64,000 nucleotides of DNA from Kitasatospora indigofera (GCF_014655955.1 NZ_BNBO01000003.1:62001-126000); one strand, 5' to 3'. Counted from the stretch's first letter, positions 1 through 8,966 are shown. Numbers and translations: made by a program. Notes: generated by a model from the letters alone, not told the origin.

Positions 1-1
1 G

Positions 2-136
2 GACCGGCTGCTGGCCACCGCGGAGCGGACCGGCATCCGGCGCTTCGCGCTGCTCGCCGAGGGCAGCGGCGACCACGAGGCCACCCTGCACAACATCGCC
101 CGGCTGGGCTCCGAGGTGCTCCCCCAGCTGTCCTGA
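2..136 (+). CDS. C-terminal end of a probable luciferase-like (LLM) flavin-dependent oxidoreductase
   Basis: Only the last 44 residues are present and the 5' part lies left of the window. The frame reads through DRLLATAERTGIRRFALL and ends with RLGSEVLPQLS before TGA. A closing amphipathic helix followed by a G-x-E-V-x-P motif is typical of the C-terminus of LLM-class F420- or FMN-dependent oxidoreductases. The assignment rests on this short tail alone. The next gene lies on the other strand and converges on it. Confidence 0.5.
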   Translation, partial: DRLLATAERTGIRRFALLAEGSGDHEATLHNIARLGSEVLPQLS

Positions 137-240
137 GCGCGCGGACGCCCGGGCCACCCTGCCCCGCCTCCGGTGACGCGCTCGGCGCGCCCGGAGCAGG
201 AGCGGGGTGACCCGGGTGGTTCGGCCCGCTCGGAGACGGG

Positions 241-633
241 TCAGCAGTCCCGCAGTTCCTCGGACTGGTTGAGCAGCTGCTCCCGGACGGACGTGAAGCG
301 CTGGTAGCGCGCCACGTTGTTCTCCGACGGCGCGAAGACCGCGACCCGGTGGCAGTTCTGGAAGGCCAGCTGGACGCCGAAGTGCCGTTGCAGGGCCCCT
401 CGGATCGCGTCGCTGGCGAGGGCGCGCAGCAGCTGGCCGCGGGCCTGCTCGCTGGGCGGCGGAACGTGGTTGTCGGCGAAGTCGGTGCCGTCGACCTTCA
501 GCTGGGCGACCAGCGAACTGATCAGCTCCCAGGCGTACGGCAGGGAGACGCGGACGCAGTCGACGAATTCCCGCTCGTCGACCTCGCCCCGCTCGGCCTT
601 CTCCAGGAGGGCCGGTGAGACGTCGAGCGACAT
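241..633 (-). CDS. SCO5389-family conserved hypothetical protein
   Basis: A 130-residue soluble protein without membrane segments or a signal peptide. I recognise it as the small family named after S. coelicolor SCO5389, conserved beside nucS in streptomycetes; its function is unknown to me. The N-terminus (MSLDVSPALLEKAERGEVD) is a helical repeat-like start and the C-terminal half is mixed alpha/beta. I chose ATG 633 because AGAGGAG sits 5 nt upstream. A longer frame back to 750 would add a Pro/His-rich stretch unlike a protein start. It is divergent from nucS. Confidence 0.8.
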   Translation of the reverse strand: MSLDVSPALLEKAERGEVDEREFVDCVRVSLPYAWELISSLVAQLKVDGTDFADNHVPPPSEQARGQLLRALASDAIRGALQRHFGVQLAFQNCHRVAVFAPSENNVARYQRFTSVREQLLNQSEELRDC

Positions 634-791
634 GGGTTCTCCTCTCGCGGTCCACCCGTGCGCGGCGCCCGGGTGGTGGTGCGTGTGTTCGGATGGTGCC
701 GTGCCTTGCTCAGGTTGGTGCTTCGAGGCGGCGCCTCGGGCCGGTACCACTTGGTGCTACTGGTGGTGCTGGTGTTCCCGCTGTTCCCGAT

Positions 792-896
792 CGCCGATTC
801 GTGCACGATCGTGGTCCTTGGAAGATCGCCGGTCGTGCGCGATCACCGGGCCCTTTTCGACCGCCGGTCGTGCGCGATCACCGGGCCTGGGGCTGG
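792..896. repeat. 35-bp-period tandem repeat in the gap before nucS
   Basis: Two exact 26-bp copies lie at 827-852 and 862-887 (beginning CGCCGGTCGTGCGCGATC), 35 bp apart. A degenerate third copy begins at 792, one more period to the left. They lie in the 780-bp divergent gap between the SCO5389-family gene and nucS (634-1412), which holds no convincing ORF. Each copy contains a short near-palindrome around CGATC. They could be operator-like sites or slippage remnants; nothing in the sequence decides. Confidence 0.7.
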
Positions 897-1398
897 TGGG
901 GTTCATGCGACGGGGGTGTGCCGTGAATGCCGGTGGTGCGGAAATGCACCGGGGGAATGCGCCGAGGGCCTGCGATGACGTGGGGCGGACACCGGCCGGT
1001 CGGCCCGGCGCACCGGCGAACCGGCGATCGGGCGATGCCCGGCCACCCGGGCCACCCCTGGTCGGCTCCGCCGGGTGGGGGCGGCAGCCGCTCGGAACAG
1101 CGTGTCAGCCATTGGCCCGCAGAACAGGCGAATCCGTTGATTTCCTATGAATTCGCGCGCCGCCGGAGCAGGTTTGGCCGGATTCGGCCGGATCTCGCAT
1201 CCCGTGTCCCCATCCCCGTGTCTCCGTCCCCGTCGACGACTCGCCCCGCAAGCACTCAGTCACACACCGTAGCCGCCAGTGGGTAAGCGCGCCAGAGTGC
1301 GGCGGGCAACCGGTCGAACCGCCGAACCTCCATGTTCGCCGTCCCCCCGGTTTCTTCACCCCGCCGTACCGGAATCGCATCAACTGGCCCCGGTGGGC

Positions 1399-1404
1399 TA
1401 GCGT
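1399..1404 (+). promoter_or_regulatory. Putative -10 box of a leaderless nucS promoter
   Basis: TAGCGT lies 8 nt before the GTG start of nucS and no purine-rich ribosome binding site lies between them. This spacing puts the transcription start at or beside the start codon. No good -35 box is visible. Confidence 0.4.
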
Positions 1405-1412
1405 GGTCGACC

Positions 1413-2072
1413 GTGCGTCTCGTAATTGCCCGTTGCTCAGTCGACTATGCCGGTCGGCTCTCCGCCCATCTGCCGTCCGCCACCAGGCTCATCCTGGTCA
1501 AGGCCGACGGCAGCGTCAGCATTCATGCCGACGACCGCGCCTACAAGCCGCTCAACTGGATGTCGCCACCGTGCTCCCTGAAGGAGGCGGAAGGCACCTG
1601 GACGGTCGTGAACAAGGCCGGCGAGAAGCTGATCATCACGCTGGAGGAGGTGCTGCACGACTCCTCGCACGAACTCGGGGTGGACCCGGGACTCGTCAAG
1701 GACGGCGTCGAGGCCCACCTCCAGGAGCTGCTCGCCGACCGGATGGAGGTGCTCGGCAGCGGCTGGGCGCTGATCCGCCGCGAGTACCCGACCGCGATCG
1801 GCCCCGTCGACATCCTCTGCCGCGACTCCGACGGCGCCACCGTCGCCGTCGAGATCAAGCGGCGCGGCGAGATCGACGGTGTCGAGCAGCTCACCCGGTA
1901 CCTGGAGCTGCTCAACCGCGACCCGCTGCTCGCCCCGGTGAAGGGCGTCTTCGCCGCGCAGGAGATCAAGCCGCAGGCCCGCGTCCTGGCCACCGACCGG
2001 GGCATCGGCTGCGTGGTGCTGGACTACGACGAGCTGCGCGGCATCGAGGACGACAAGCTCAAGCTGTTCTGA
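1413..2072 (+). CDS. nucS: NucS/EndoMS mismatch-specific endonuclease
   Basis: NucS cuts both strands at mismatches and provides the non-MutS/MutL mismatch repair of actinobacteria. This 219-residue protein has the family's usual length: an N-terminal DNA-binding/dimerisation domain (about 1-100) and a RecB-like nuclease domain. The catalytic residues are Asp133 in GPVDILCRD and Glu147/Lys149 in VEIKRR, with Gln159 following. The C-terminus DDKLKLF fits the sliding-clamp-binding tail of the family. The start is GTG 1413 (V-R-L-V-I-A-R-C); an upstream in-frame ATG at 1332 would add an unlikely low-complexity leader. Confidence 0.95.
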   Translation: MRLVIARCSVDYAGRLSAHLPSATRLILVKADGSVSIHADDRAYKPLNWMSPPCSLKEAEGTWTVVNKAGEKLIITLEEVLHDSSHELGVDPGLVKDGVEAHLQELLADRMEVLGSGWALIRREYPTAIGPVDILCRDSDGATVAVEIKRRGEIDGVEQLTRYLELLNRDPLLAPVKGVFAAQEIKPQARVLATDRGIGCVVLDYDELRGIEDDKLKLF

Positions 2073-2082
2073 CCCGCCGGCC

Positions 2083-4320
2083 CTACGGGGTCGGCGAGGC
2101 CGGCGTCGTGCTCGGGCTCGGGCTGGTCGGCGTGGCGGTGGGCGTCTGCGACGGGGTCGTCTGCGACGGGGTCGGCACCGTTGGGGGCGTCGTCGTCACC
2201 GGCGGGACCACCACCGGCGGCTGGGTCGCCCCCGGAGGCTGCGGGCCGCTCGGGCTCGGGCTCGCCGGCTTCGTCGTCGTCTTCTTCGGCGAGGGCGAGG
2301 CCGACGCCGAACCCGAGGGCGAGGGGCTGCCGCTGGTCGCCGAGGCCTCCGGCGAGGGCGAGTCGGTACCAGTGGGGGTGGCGCTGTCCGAGGCCGAGTC
2401 GCTCGGGGCGGGGATCGTGTAGTTGCCGGTCAGACTGCCCGGCTGGTCCGGCGCACCGTTGTGCGGGGTGGCGCCGCCCTTGGGGGTGTCCTGGCCGGCC
2501 ACGCTCAGGCCGACCGCCGTCCCGAGCACACCGAGCGCCAGCACGGCCGCCGAGGCGGCGATGACCGTCCGGCCCCGGCCGCCGGCCTTCGGGATCATGC
2601 CGAAGCGCCAAGGCACCTGCGCGATGGCCCGGATGACGGGCCGTCGGGTGACGGCGGGGAGGTCCCCCTCCCCCGCCGTAAGGGCCTGGGTGTCCTCCCG
2701 CAGCAGGTCCAGCATCCGGCGTCCCGCGGCGACGCCGCGCTGCTCGCCGAGCGCGCCCCGCAGGGCCACCGCGGCCTCCAGCTCCGCCACCGCGCGCTCA
2801 GGGGTCCGGCGGCAGAGCGCGTACACCCCCAGCTCGTGGTGGAACCAGGCCTCGTCGGGGCCGGAACCGACCGCGCGGGCGGCCTCCAGGCCCAGTTGCA
2901 GGGCCCGCTCCCAGGCCCCCCAGCGCAGCGCCAGGGCGAGCGCCGGGGCGGCCGCGCGGGCCAGCCGCAGCACGGCGGCGGGACGGCCGGCGGCGCGGTC
3001 GGCGAGCATCGCACCGATCACCACCTCGGCCTCGGCGGCGACCTGCTCGATGCTGACCGAACTGTGGCCCACCCACCAGGCGAAGTGGGTGGCGGCGCCG
3101 TTGGTGCTGCCGGCCGACGGCCAGTGCGGCTCCAGCAGCTCCAACGCGCCCGCGGTCAGCCGGTGGTGGCCCCCGATGGAGACCGCCAGGCCGCAGTCGG
3201 TGAGCTCGTGCAGGGCGCTCTCGCCGAGGCCGACGTCGATCAGCGCGGGCAGGTGCGGCGCGGTCGGACACTCGCCGCCGAGCGCCACCGCGAGCCGCAG
3301 CACGGCCTGGGCGGGCTCGCTGAGCCCCTCCGCCAGCCGCAGGGCCGGGGCCGCGCTCTCGGCGACCGTCGGGAGCGCCACGGTGCGCCGCAGCTCGGCC
3401 TCCCGGACGGCCGGGTCCTCGTCCACCTCCGGGTGCTCGACCGCGCCGAACACCCCGCGGCGGTCCTCCTCCGCGGCCACCAGGGCGTCCACCGCGACGT
3501 CCCGCTGGCGCAGCAGGGCGGCCGCCTGGACGAAGCGCAGGGGCAGGCCCTCGGACTCGAACCACAGGTCGACGGCCCAGGCCCGCTCGGCCTCGTCCAG
3601 GGCGCGGCCGGCCAACCGGGCCGTCAGGGCCAGGCAGGCGGCCCGGGACAGCCCCGCGACCAGGTGGTCCTCCAGCCGGGAGTCCAGGGCCAGCGCCGGG
3701 CTGTCGGGGGCGACCGAGATCAGGAAGGCGCAGTCGGGAGCGGCCGCGAGCAGCGCCTCCAGCTCCTCGCCGGTCGACTCGACCTCGTCCACCACGACGA
3801 CGGCGCCGACGGTCGCGAGATGGCGGGCCAGCTGCTGCGGGTCCGGGCGGAAGCCGGGGGCGTGGTGGGTGGCGGAGAAGAGGGCCTGGAGGAGGTCGGC
3901 GGCGCTGCGGCGGTGACCGCAGAGCTGGACGACGCCGTCGGGGGCCAGCTCGCCGGCCGCCGCGGCGACGGCGGACAGCAGGGCGCTGCGCCCGGAGCCG
4001 GCCTGGCCGACCAGGCGTATCGAGCGGCCCTCGGTCAGCTTGCCGAGCAGTTGGGCGATGTCCGCCTCACGGTCCAGCAGCGGCAGGTCGGCGGGGCCGG
4101 CGCCGAGGGCCAGCGGGCCGACGGCGGGGCTGGGGCCGAGCGTGCCGCGGCTCGGGCCGCCGCGCTCCAGCCGGCGGGGGCGGGGGCGCCACTCGTCGGG
4201 GCAGGGCCGGGCCTCGGAGCCGTCGGTCGAGCCGACGGTCACCAACAGGTCGCCGGTGACGAGTTCGCCGGTCCGCGGGCGCACGCCCTCCTGCCGAAAG
4301 TCACCGGTTGGCTGTCCCAC
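2083..4320 (-). CDS. Large membrane-anchored P-loop ATPase-like protein with Ser/Pro-rich tail
   Basis: A 745-residue protein with an AAA/STAND-like nucleotide-binding region near residues 90-190. The Walker A-like motif reads VGQAGSGRSAL, with Arg in place of the usual Lys, and the Walker B-like strand is AVVVVDEVES. A long helical, TPR-like region follows. A single membrane segment (TVIAASAAVLALGVLGTA) comes next, and about 130 residues rich in Ser, Pro and Thr form the probable extracytoplasmic tail. Start GTG 4320 has GGCGGAG 6 nt upstream; an in-frame ATG at 4521 would add 67 Pro/Arg-rich residues. It lies convergent with nucS, 10 bp away. The function is unknown; the architecture suggests a signalling or scaffold NTPase. 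Confidence 0.75.
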   Translation of the reverse strand: MGQPTGDFRQEGVRPRTGELVTGDLLVTVGSTDGSEARPCPDEWRPRPRRLERGGPSRGTLGPSPAVGPLALGAGPADLPLLDREADIAQLLGKLTEGRSIRLVGQAGSGRSALLSAVAAAAGELAPDGVVQLCGHRRSAADLLQALFSATHHAPGFRPDPQQLARHLATVGAVVVVDEVESTGEELEALLAAAPDCAFLISVAPDSPALALDSRLEDHLVAGLSRAACLALTARLAGRALDEAERAWAVDLWFESEGLPLRFVQAAALLRQRDVAVDALVAAEEDRRGVFGAVEHPEVDEDPAVREAELRRTVALPTVAESAAPALRLAEGLSEPAQAVLRLAVALGGECPTAPHLPALIDVGLGESALHELTDCGLAVSIGGHHRLTAGALELLEPHWPSAGSTNGAATHFAWWVGHSSVSIEQVAAEAEVVIGAMLADRAAGRPAAVLRLARAAAPALALALRWGAWERALQLGLEAARAVGSGPDEAWFHHELGVYALCRRTPERAVAELEAAVALRGALGEQRGVAAGRRMLDLLREDTQALTAGEGDLPAVTRRPVIRAIAQVPWRFGMIPKAGGRGRTVIAASAAVLALGVLGTAVGLSVAGQDTPKGGATPHNGAPDQPGSLTGNYTIPAPSDSASDSATPTGTDSPSPEASATSGSPSPSGSASASPSPKKTTTKPASPSPSGPQPPGATQPPVVVPPVTTTPPTVPTPSQTTPSQTPTATPTSPSPSTTPASPTP

Positions 4321-4626
4321 GTATCGCTCCGCCCATGCTCGGCCGCCCGGCCCGGGGCCGGGGCGTTGACGACGTTCGAGCGGCCTTGCGCGGGCAGGCT
4401 GTTGGGTGCCGGCGGCCGTCTCCTGACCGCAGACTCTCGCACATTCGTGCCCTCCCGTGCAGCGCGGGCCCCTCGTGGAGGTGCCGGGGCCCTCTGTGAG
4501 CTGCCCGTTCGCACCCGACATGTACGCGACGGCAGGGCCACGGGAGCCTGCCCGGCCGTACCACGGGCACCGGAGCGGCCCGGGGCGCCCGGGGCTCGGG
4601 TGGGGACGCGGCCCGCTCCCGTGCCG

Positions 4627-4648
4627 CCCCGCACGGTGTCGTGCGGGG
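4627..4648 (-). terminator. Hairpin after the STAS gene
   Basis: A perfect 8-bp stem (CCCCGCAC/GTGCGGGG) with a 6-nt loop starts 9 nt downstream of the STAS stop codon. It is the only notable signal in the 337-bp gap 4321-4657, which otherwise shows nothing I can support. Confidence 0.6.
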
Positions 4649-4657
4649 ACCGGCCGG

Positions 4658-5029
4658 TCAGAGCAGCGGGGCCACGACCGGCTGGCCGGTCACCGGGCCG
4701 AGCCCGGGCAGGGTCGCGCCGCGGACGTCGGACACGGTGCCCTCGACGGCCAGGATGCGGTGCAGCCGGGTGGCCACCAGCAGGCGCTGCAACTGCGCCG
4801 GGACGGCCCGCAGGACGAGCCGGCGGCCGAGCCGGCCGGCCCGGCGGTGGGTGCCCATGATGACGCCGAGGCCGGTGGCGTCCCAGGACTCCAGCCGGCC
4901 GAGGTCCAGCACGAGGTCGCCCTGCCCGCCGTCCACGGCCTGGTGCAGCAGGACCCTGGCGTCGGCGGCGCTGCGCACGTCGAGGTGGCCTTCGAGGGCC
5001 AGGGCGGTGTGGTCACCGATGATGCGCAT
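4658..5029 (-). CDS. STAS-domain anti-sigma factor antagonist-like protein
   Basis: A 123-residue single STAS domain of the SpoIIAA/RsbV type, which binds anti-sigma kinases and is switched by phosphorylation. The segment LVLDLGRLESWDATGLGVIM matches the conserved phosphorylation-site loop, but the usual Ser is replaced by Thr (D-A-T-G-L-G). No kinase (RsbW-like) gene is adjacent. ATG 5029 is preceded by GGAGGAGGAGAGC, a very strong ribosome binding site. The frame continues upstream, but in Pro/Arg-rich sequence. Confidence 0.85.
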   Translation of the reverse strand: MRIIGDHTALALEGHLDVRSAADARVLLHQAVDGGQGDLVLDLGRLESWDATGLGVIMGTHRRAGRLGRRLVLRAVPAQLQRLLVATRLHRILAVEGTVSDVRGATLPGLGPVTGQPVVAPLL

Positions 5030-5480
5030 GCTCTCCTCCTCCGCTCGTAGGCCTGCCCGAGGGCCTCGGCCTGCCGTCGGCCGCCCGCCACGGGCTGCCG
5101 GCCGCAGGTTGCCTTGTCGTGCCGGTCGGTCCGCGCCGGCCCGGGTACGGCCGGTCCGGACCCGACGGGTTTCCGTTCCACGGGGTTCCGTGCCGCGGGG
5201 ATTCCCTCGGGCCGGCCGGGCCGGCGCCTGCCCGGGGCCCGGACCCCGGCGCTCGCACCGGGGCTCTCCCTCATCTGACGGTGAACCAGCTCCGCAGGTT
5301 GCTGCCGCGGCCCAGACCTGAACCAACTTCACTCGTCCGAGGGAATATACGCAGTAAGTCCCCATACCTACGCTCGATTACCGCCCAAATCACCCGTCTG
5401 CGGCACCTGCGTGAGGAAACTCACCCGCCGCCCGGCGGGCGGGCCGTACGATGTCCGATCCGCACGGCCCGCCGGTCACC
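5030..5480. other. Gap upstream of the STAS gene with an AT-rich patch
   Basis: This 450-bp gap has no supportable gene. Positions about 5335-5400 are unusually AT-rich for this chromosome and include TATATT on the minus strand (5343-5348), a candidate -10 box for STAS transcription with a long 5' leader. I could not find a matching -35 box. Confidence 0.35.
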
Positions 5481-5500
5481 GGCGCCCTGTTCCGGGCGCC
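5481..5500 (-). terminator. Hairpin after the 3-hydroxyacyl-CoA dehydrogenase gene
   Basis: A perfect 7-bp GC stem (GGCGCCC/GGGCGCC) with a 6-nt loop, 4 nt beyond the stop codon of the minus-strand gene. Confidence 0.55.
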
Positions 5501-5504
5501 CGCG

Positions 5505-6374
5505 TCACTTGCTCCCGTACGGGTAGAAACCGCGGCCGCTCTTGCGGCCGAGGTCGCCCGCCGTGACCATCCGCGCCATGATCTCCGGCGCGGCGAACTT
5601 CTCGTCCTGGGTCTCCTCGTAGATGTTGCGCGCCGCGTGCAGCAGGATGTCGACGCCGGTGAGGTCGGCGGTCTGCAGCGGGCCCATCGGGTGGCCGAAG
5701 CCGAGCCGGCAGGCGGTGTCGATGTCCTCGGCGGAGGCGACGCCCGACTCGTAGAGCTTGGCGGCCTCGACGACCAGCGCGGTGATCAGGCGGGTGGTGA
5801 CGAAGCCGGCCACGTCGCGGTTGACCACCACCACCTCCTTGCCCACCCCCTCGGCGAACTCGCGGACCACGGCCAGCGTCTCGTCACTGGTCTTGTAGCC
5901 GCGCACCAGCTCGACCAGCTTCATCAGCGGCACCGGCGAGAAGAAGTGCACGCCGACCACGGACTCCGGGCGGGCGGTCGCGGCGGCGATCCGGGTGATC
6001 GGGATGGCAGAGGTGTTGGAGGCCAGCACCGCGCCCTCCTTCACGATCTTGTCGAGCTCCCGGAAGACGCCCTCCTTGACGTCCAGGCGCTCGAAGACCG
6101 CCTCCACCACGATGTCGGCGTCGGCGACCGCGCCCAGGTCGGTGGTGGTGGTGATCCGGCCGAGCGCCGCCTCGGCGTCCGCCGCGTCCAGCCTGCCCTT
6201 GGAGACGAACTTGTCGTACGAGGCGCGGATCCCGTCCAGGCCCCGCCGCAGCGCCTCCTCGGTGACGTCCCGCAGCACGACCGGGTGGCCGGCCTGGGCG
6301 GCGACCTGGGCGATGCCGGCGCCCATCAGTCCGGCGCCGATCACGGCAATCTGCTTGCTGGGTACGTTGCTCAT
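5505..6374 (-). CDS. 3-hydroxybutyryl-CoA dehydrogenase
   Basis: A 289-residue soluble NAD(P)-dependent enzyme that interconverts acetoacetyl-CoA and 3-hydroxybutyryl-CoA in short-chain acyl-CoA metabolism. The N-terminal Rossmann motif is IAVIGAGLMGAGIAQ. The catalytic region includes GVHFFSPVPLMKLVELV with the active-site His, and the C-terminal helical domain contains the substrate/dimer segment GPLQTADLTGVDILL. Length fits the single-domain Hbd/PaaH family. Start ATG 6374 follows GGGAG; the longer frame to 6500 adds a Pro-rich stretch. It appears monocistronic. Confidence 0.92.
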   Translation of the reverse strand: MSNVPSKQIAVIGAGLMGAGIAQVAAQAGHPVVLRDVTEEALRRGLDGIRASYDKFVSKGRLDAADAEAALGRITTTTDLGAVADADIVVEAVFERLDVKEGVFRELDKIVKEGAVLASNTSAIPITRIAAATARPESVVGVHFFSPVPLMKLVELVRGYKTSDETLAVVREFAEGVGKEVVVVNRDVAGFVTTRLITALVVEAAKLYESGVASAEDIDTACRLGFGHPMGPLQTADLTGVDILLHAARNIYEETQDEKFAAPEIMARMVTAGDLGRKSGRGFYPYGSK

Positions 6375-6589
6375 GGCTGGTCTCCCGGGGTGCCGTTTGA
6401 CCGCCCCCGGCCGCCGGGCCCGATGCTCGGGCGGTCGGCTCAGGGCGGTGCCTGAAGGCGGCCCTGGGCAGGGGTCACCCCCAGGAGCCGCGCCGCTCAC
6501 CGCCGGACTCTAACGCCCCGGCAGGCTCCGTGGTGAGATTGGCCGGTGTGATCTGCGTCCGGCGGGGCGCACCGGCGGAAGGACCGATC

Positions 6590-6895
6590 GTGCGGAGCCT
6601 GGCGTTCCTGCTGCTGACCGCCGCCGTGATGGCGGTGCTGATCCTGCTGCTGCGCTGGACGTACGGCGGCGGGGCCTCGCTGGTCGAGCGCCGCCCCCGG
6701 ACGGGCCGCCCGGACGAGTACGGACTGCTGGTGGCCGTCGCCGCGCCGCCCGACGCCGAGCAGGCCCGGCGGCTCGCCGCCCGGCTCGACGCGGCCGGGC
6801 TGCGGCACACCCTGGTGCGGACCGCCGAGGGGCCGCGGCTGATGGTCTGGCCGGCCGACGCGGAGGCCGCCAGGGCCCTGCTGCGGCGCGGCTGA
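6590..6895 (+). CDS. Small single-pass membrane protein
   Basis: A 101-residue protein: a membrane segment at residues about 3-22 (SLAFLLLTAAVMAVLILLLRW), then a basic linker and a soluble domain of about 60 residues with alternating strands and helices (GLLVAVAAPPDAEQARRLAARLDAAGLRHTLV). The soluble part resembles a small ferredoxin-like or SPOR-like fold, which is inference only. Start GTG 6590 has GGAAGGA 5 nt upstream. It is convergent with the response regulator gene. Confidence 0.6.
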   Translation: MRSLAFLLLTAAVMAVLILLLRWTYGGGASLVERRPRTGRPDEYGLLVAVAAPPDAEQARRLAARLDAAGLRHTLVRTAEGPRLMVWPADAEAARALLRRG

Positions 6896-6943
6896 GCGGC
6901 CGCCGGCGCGGGCCGGCCGCCGCCGCCCCGCGGCCGCGGGTGC

Positions 6944-7597
6944 TCAGCCCGTGATCAGGCCCAAGTCCTGCGCCAGGATGGCCGCCTGGACCCGGCTGCG
7001 CAGCTCCAGCTTGGCCAGGATCCGGCTGACGTGGGTCTTGGTGGTCGCCTCCGCCATCGCCAGCCGCTCCGCGATCTCGCCGTTCGAGAGGCCCGCGCCG
7101 ATGCAGGAGAGCACCTCCCGCTCGCGCGGCGTCAGGGCCTCCACGGCCGCCCTCGCCCCGGCCCCGACCGTCCGTCCCGGGCGGGCGAAGGTGCCGATCA
7201 GCCGCCTGGTCACGGAGGGCGCCAGCATGCCGTCGCCGCGCGCCACCGTGCGGATCCCCTCGATCAGCGCGTCCGCCTCCAGGTCCTTCAGCAGGAAGCC
7301 CGCGGCGCCGGCCCGCAACGCCCCGTAGACGTACTCGTCGTGGTCGAAGGTGGTCAGCACCAGCACCTGCGCGGCGCCCGCGGCCACCACCTGGCGGGTC
7401 GCCGAGACACCGTCCAGCCGGGGCATCTGGATGTCCATCAGCACCACGTCCGGCCGCAGTTCCAGCGCGAGGCGCACCGCCTGCTCGCCGTCGGCGGCCT
7501 CGCCGACCACCTCCAGCCCGGGCTCCGCGCCCAGGATCATCACCAGCGCGGCCCGCACCGCCGCCTGGTCCTCCGCCACCACCACCCGGATCGTCAT
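6944..7597 (-). CDS. NarL/FixJ-family response regulator
   Basis: A 217-residue two-domain regulator. The receiver domain (1-120) has the acidic pocket E9-D10, phosphoacceptor Asp55 in VVLMDIQMP and Lys104 in GFLLKD. The LuxR-type DNA-binding domain covers about 150-210 (LTPREREVLSCIGAGLSNGEIAERL is split by the usual HTH turn). Its ATG overlaps the stop of the sensor kinase gene by 4 nt (ATGA), so the pair is translationally coupled and presumably partners. The target genes are not evident. Confidence 0.93.
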   Translation of the reverse strand: MTIRVVVAEDQAAVRAALVMILGAEPGLEVVGEAADGEQAVRLALELRPDVVLMDIQMPRLDGVSATRQVVAAGAAQVLVLTTFDHDEYVYGALRAGAAGFLLKDLEADALIEGIRTVARGDGMLAPSVTRRLIGTFARPGRTVGAGARAAVEALTPREREVLSCIGAGLSNGEIAERLAMAEATTKTHVSRILAKLELRSRVQAAILAQDLGLITG

Positions 7598-8871
7598 GCC
7601 CGGCCCTTCCCTTCCGCCGTCGCCAGACCACGCGGCAGCACCGCCCGGACCAGCCACCGGCCGCCCCGCGCGCCCGCCTCGAAACTCCCGCCGAGCAGTG
7701 CCGCCCGCTCCCGCATGCCGACCAGCCCGGCCCGGGCCCCGGGCAGCACCCGGCCCTCCCCCGCCCGGTACGGGCTGTCCACCACGATCTCCAGGTCCTC
7801 CGGCCCGTAGGTCAGCCGCAGCCGGACCGTCCCGGGCGCGGCGTGCTTGAGCGCGTTGGTCAGCGACTCCTGGGCGATCCGGTACGCGGCCAGCCCGACC
7901 GGCACCGCGAGGAGCCCGCGCTCGCCCTCCTCGGACGCCTCGAAGGCCAGCCCGGCGTCCTGGCCGGCCGCCCGCGCGTTCTCCAGCAGGGAGTCCACGG
8001 CGTCGAGTTCGGGCGCCGCGTAGGACTCCTCCTCGCCCTCGCCGCCGCCGCTGGAGCGGAGCAGGCCGATCATCCGGCGCATCTCGGTCAGCCCCTGCAC
8101 GCTGTTCTCCCGGATCACCGCGAGCACCTCCACCAGCGGGTCGTCGTCCGGCCGGCGCTGACGGCGGGCCAGGGACTGCGCGCCGGTCGCGTGGATCGCG
8201 ATGGCGGAGAGGTGGTTGGCGATGACGTCGTGCAGCTCGCGTGCCATCCGGGCCCGTTCGGCGACCACCGCGCCACGCCGGTCCATCTCGGAGAGCAGCG
8301 CGGTCTGCTGGGCGCGCAGCCGCTCCGCGACGGCCTCGTCCCGGTGCCGGCGCAGCAGGTCCGCCGTCCAGACCGGGGCGATGAACACCAGCCCGCCGAG
8401 GACGACGACCAGCAGCGCGGCCGAGACCGTACCGTAGAGCAGGGTCAGGCCGCTCAGCACCAGGGTCGAACCGGCGCCGGTGAGGTGCAGGATCGCCGAC
8501 ATCCGCTTGGAGCCGTAGAGCACCGCCGCGTAGAGCAGGTCGGTGTACATGATGACCGTGGCCAGCACCGAGCCGGCGAAGATGTTCCCGGCGAAGACCA
8601 GCCCGCCCAGGCAGACCGTCCACACCGGGTGGGTCCGGCGGAACAGCTCCAGTCCGGCCATCGCGCAGAGCGGCAGCACCGCGAGCCAGGGCGAGACCGA
8701 ACCGGAGTTGTCGTAGGCGCCGGTGGCGATCAGCACCAGGCCGCCGAGCAGCCCGGCCAGGGCGATCGCGCGGTCCTCCTGGCGCGGGGTGAGGCTGAGT
8801 CCGGTCACAGGGTCCACCCAATCATCCGGCGGGCCCGGGCGCGCGGACCGCCAGGACGATCCGCCGTACAT
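7594..8871 (-). CDS. NarL-family sensor histidine kinase
   Basis: A 425-residue membrane kinase with five or six hydrophobic segments at residues about 36-170 and no large extracellular sensor domain. This is followed by a HisKA_3 dimerisation region with His214 in RMARELHDVIANHL and a HATPase domain with the N-box ESLTNALKHAA and glycine motif GLVGMRERAALLGG. This desK/liaS-like layout suits sensing within the membrane. ATG 8871 lacks a clear ribosome binding site, so the exact start is uncertain. It is coupled to the response regulator downstream. Confidence 0.88.
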   Translation of the reverse strand: MYGGSSWRSARPGPPDDWVDPVTGLSLTPRQEDRAIALAGLLGGLVLIATGAYDNSGSVSPWLAVLPLCAMAGLELFRRTHPVWTVCLGGLVFAGNIFAGSVLATVIMYTDLLYAAVLYGSKRMSAILHLTGAGSTLVLSGLTLLYGTVSAALLVVVLGGLVFIAPVWTADLLRRHRDEAVAERLRAQQTALLSEMDRRGAVVAERARMARELHDVIANHLSAIAIHATGAQSLARRQRRPDDDPLVEVLAVIRENSVQGLTEMRRMIGLLRSSGGGEGEEESYAAPELDAVDSLLENARAAGQDAGLAFEASEEGERGLLAVPVGLAAYRIAQESLTNALKHAAPGTVRLRLTYGPEDLEIVVDSPYRAGEGRVLPGARAGLVGMRERAALLGGSFEAGARGGRWLVRAVLPRGLATAEGKGRA

Positions 8872-8966
8872 CGAAGGATGCAGGGCCCGCTCGGCACCGG
8901 TGACGACGACCGGGCGGGCCGGGGCGGCCAGGCTGGAGGGCGGAGCGGCGAGGAGAGGAGCCCACC

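Noticed and set aside
792..896. CRISPR array
   Set aside because: Only two exact copies plus a degenerate one, with a spacer of 9 bp between units and no cas genes.
241..1286. Several overlapping small ORFs between 241 and 1286
   Set aside because: Apart from the SCO5389-family gene they are Arg/Pro/Gly-rich with no ribosome binding sites and no recognisable family.
2083..4521. Longer start (ATG 4521) for the P-loop protein
   Set aside because: The extra 67 residues are Pro/Arg/Gly-rich and GTG 4320 has a well-spaced ribosome binding site.
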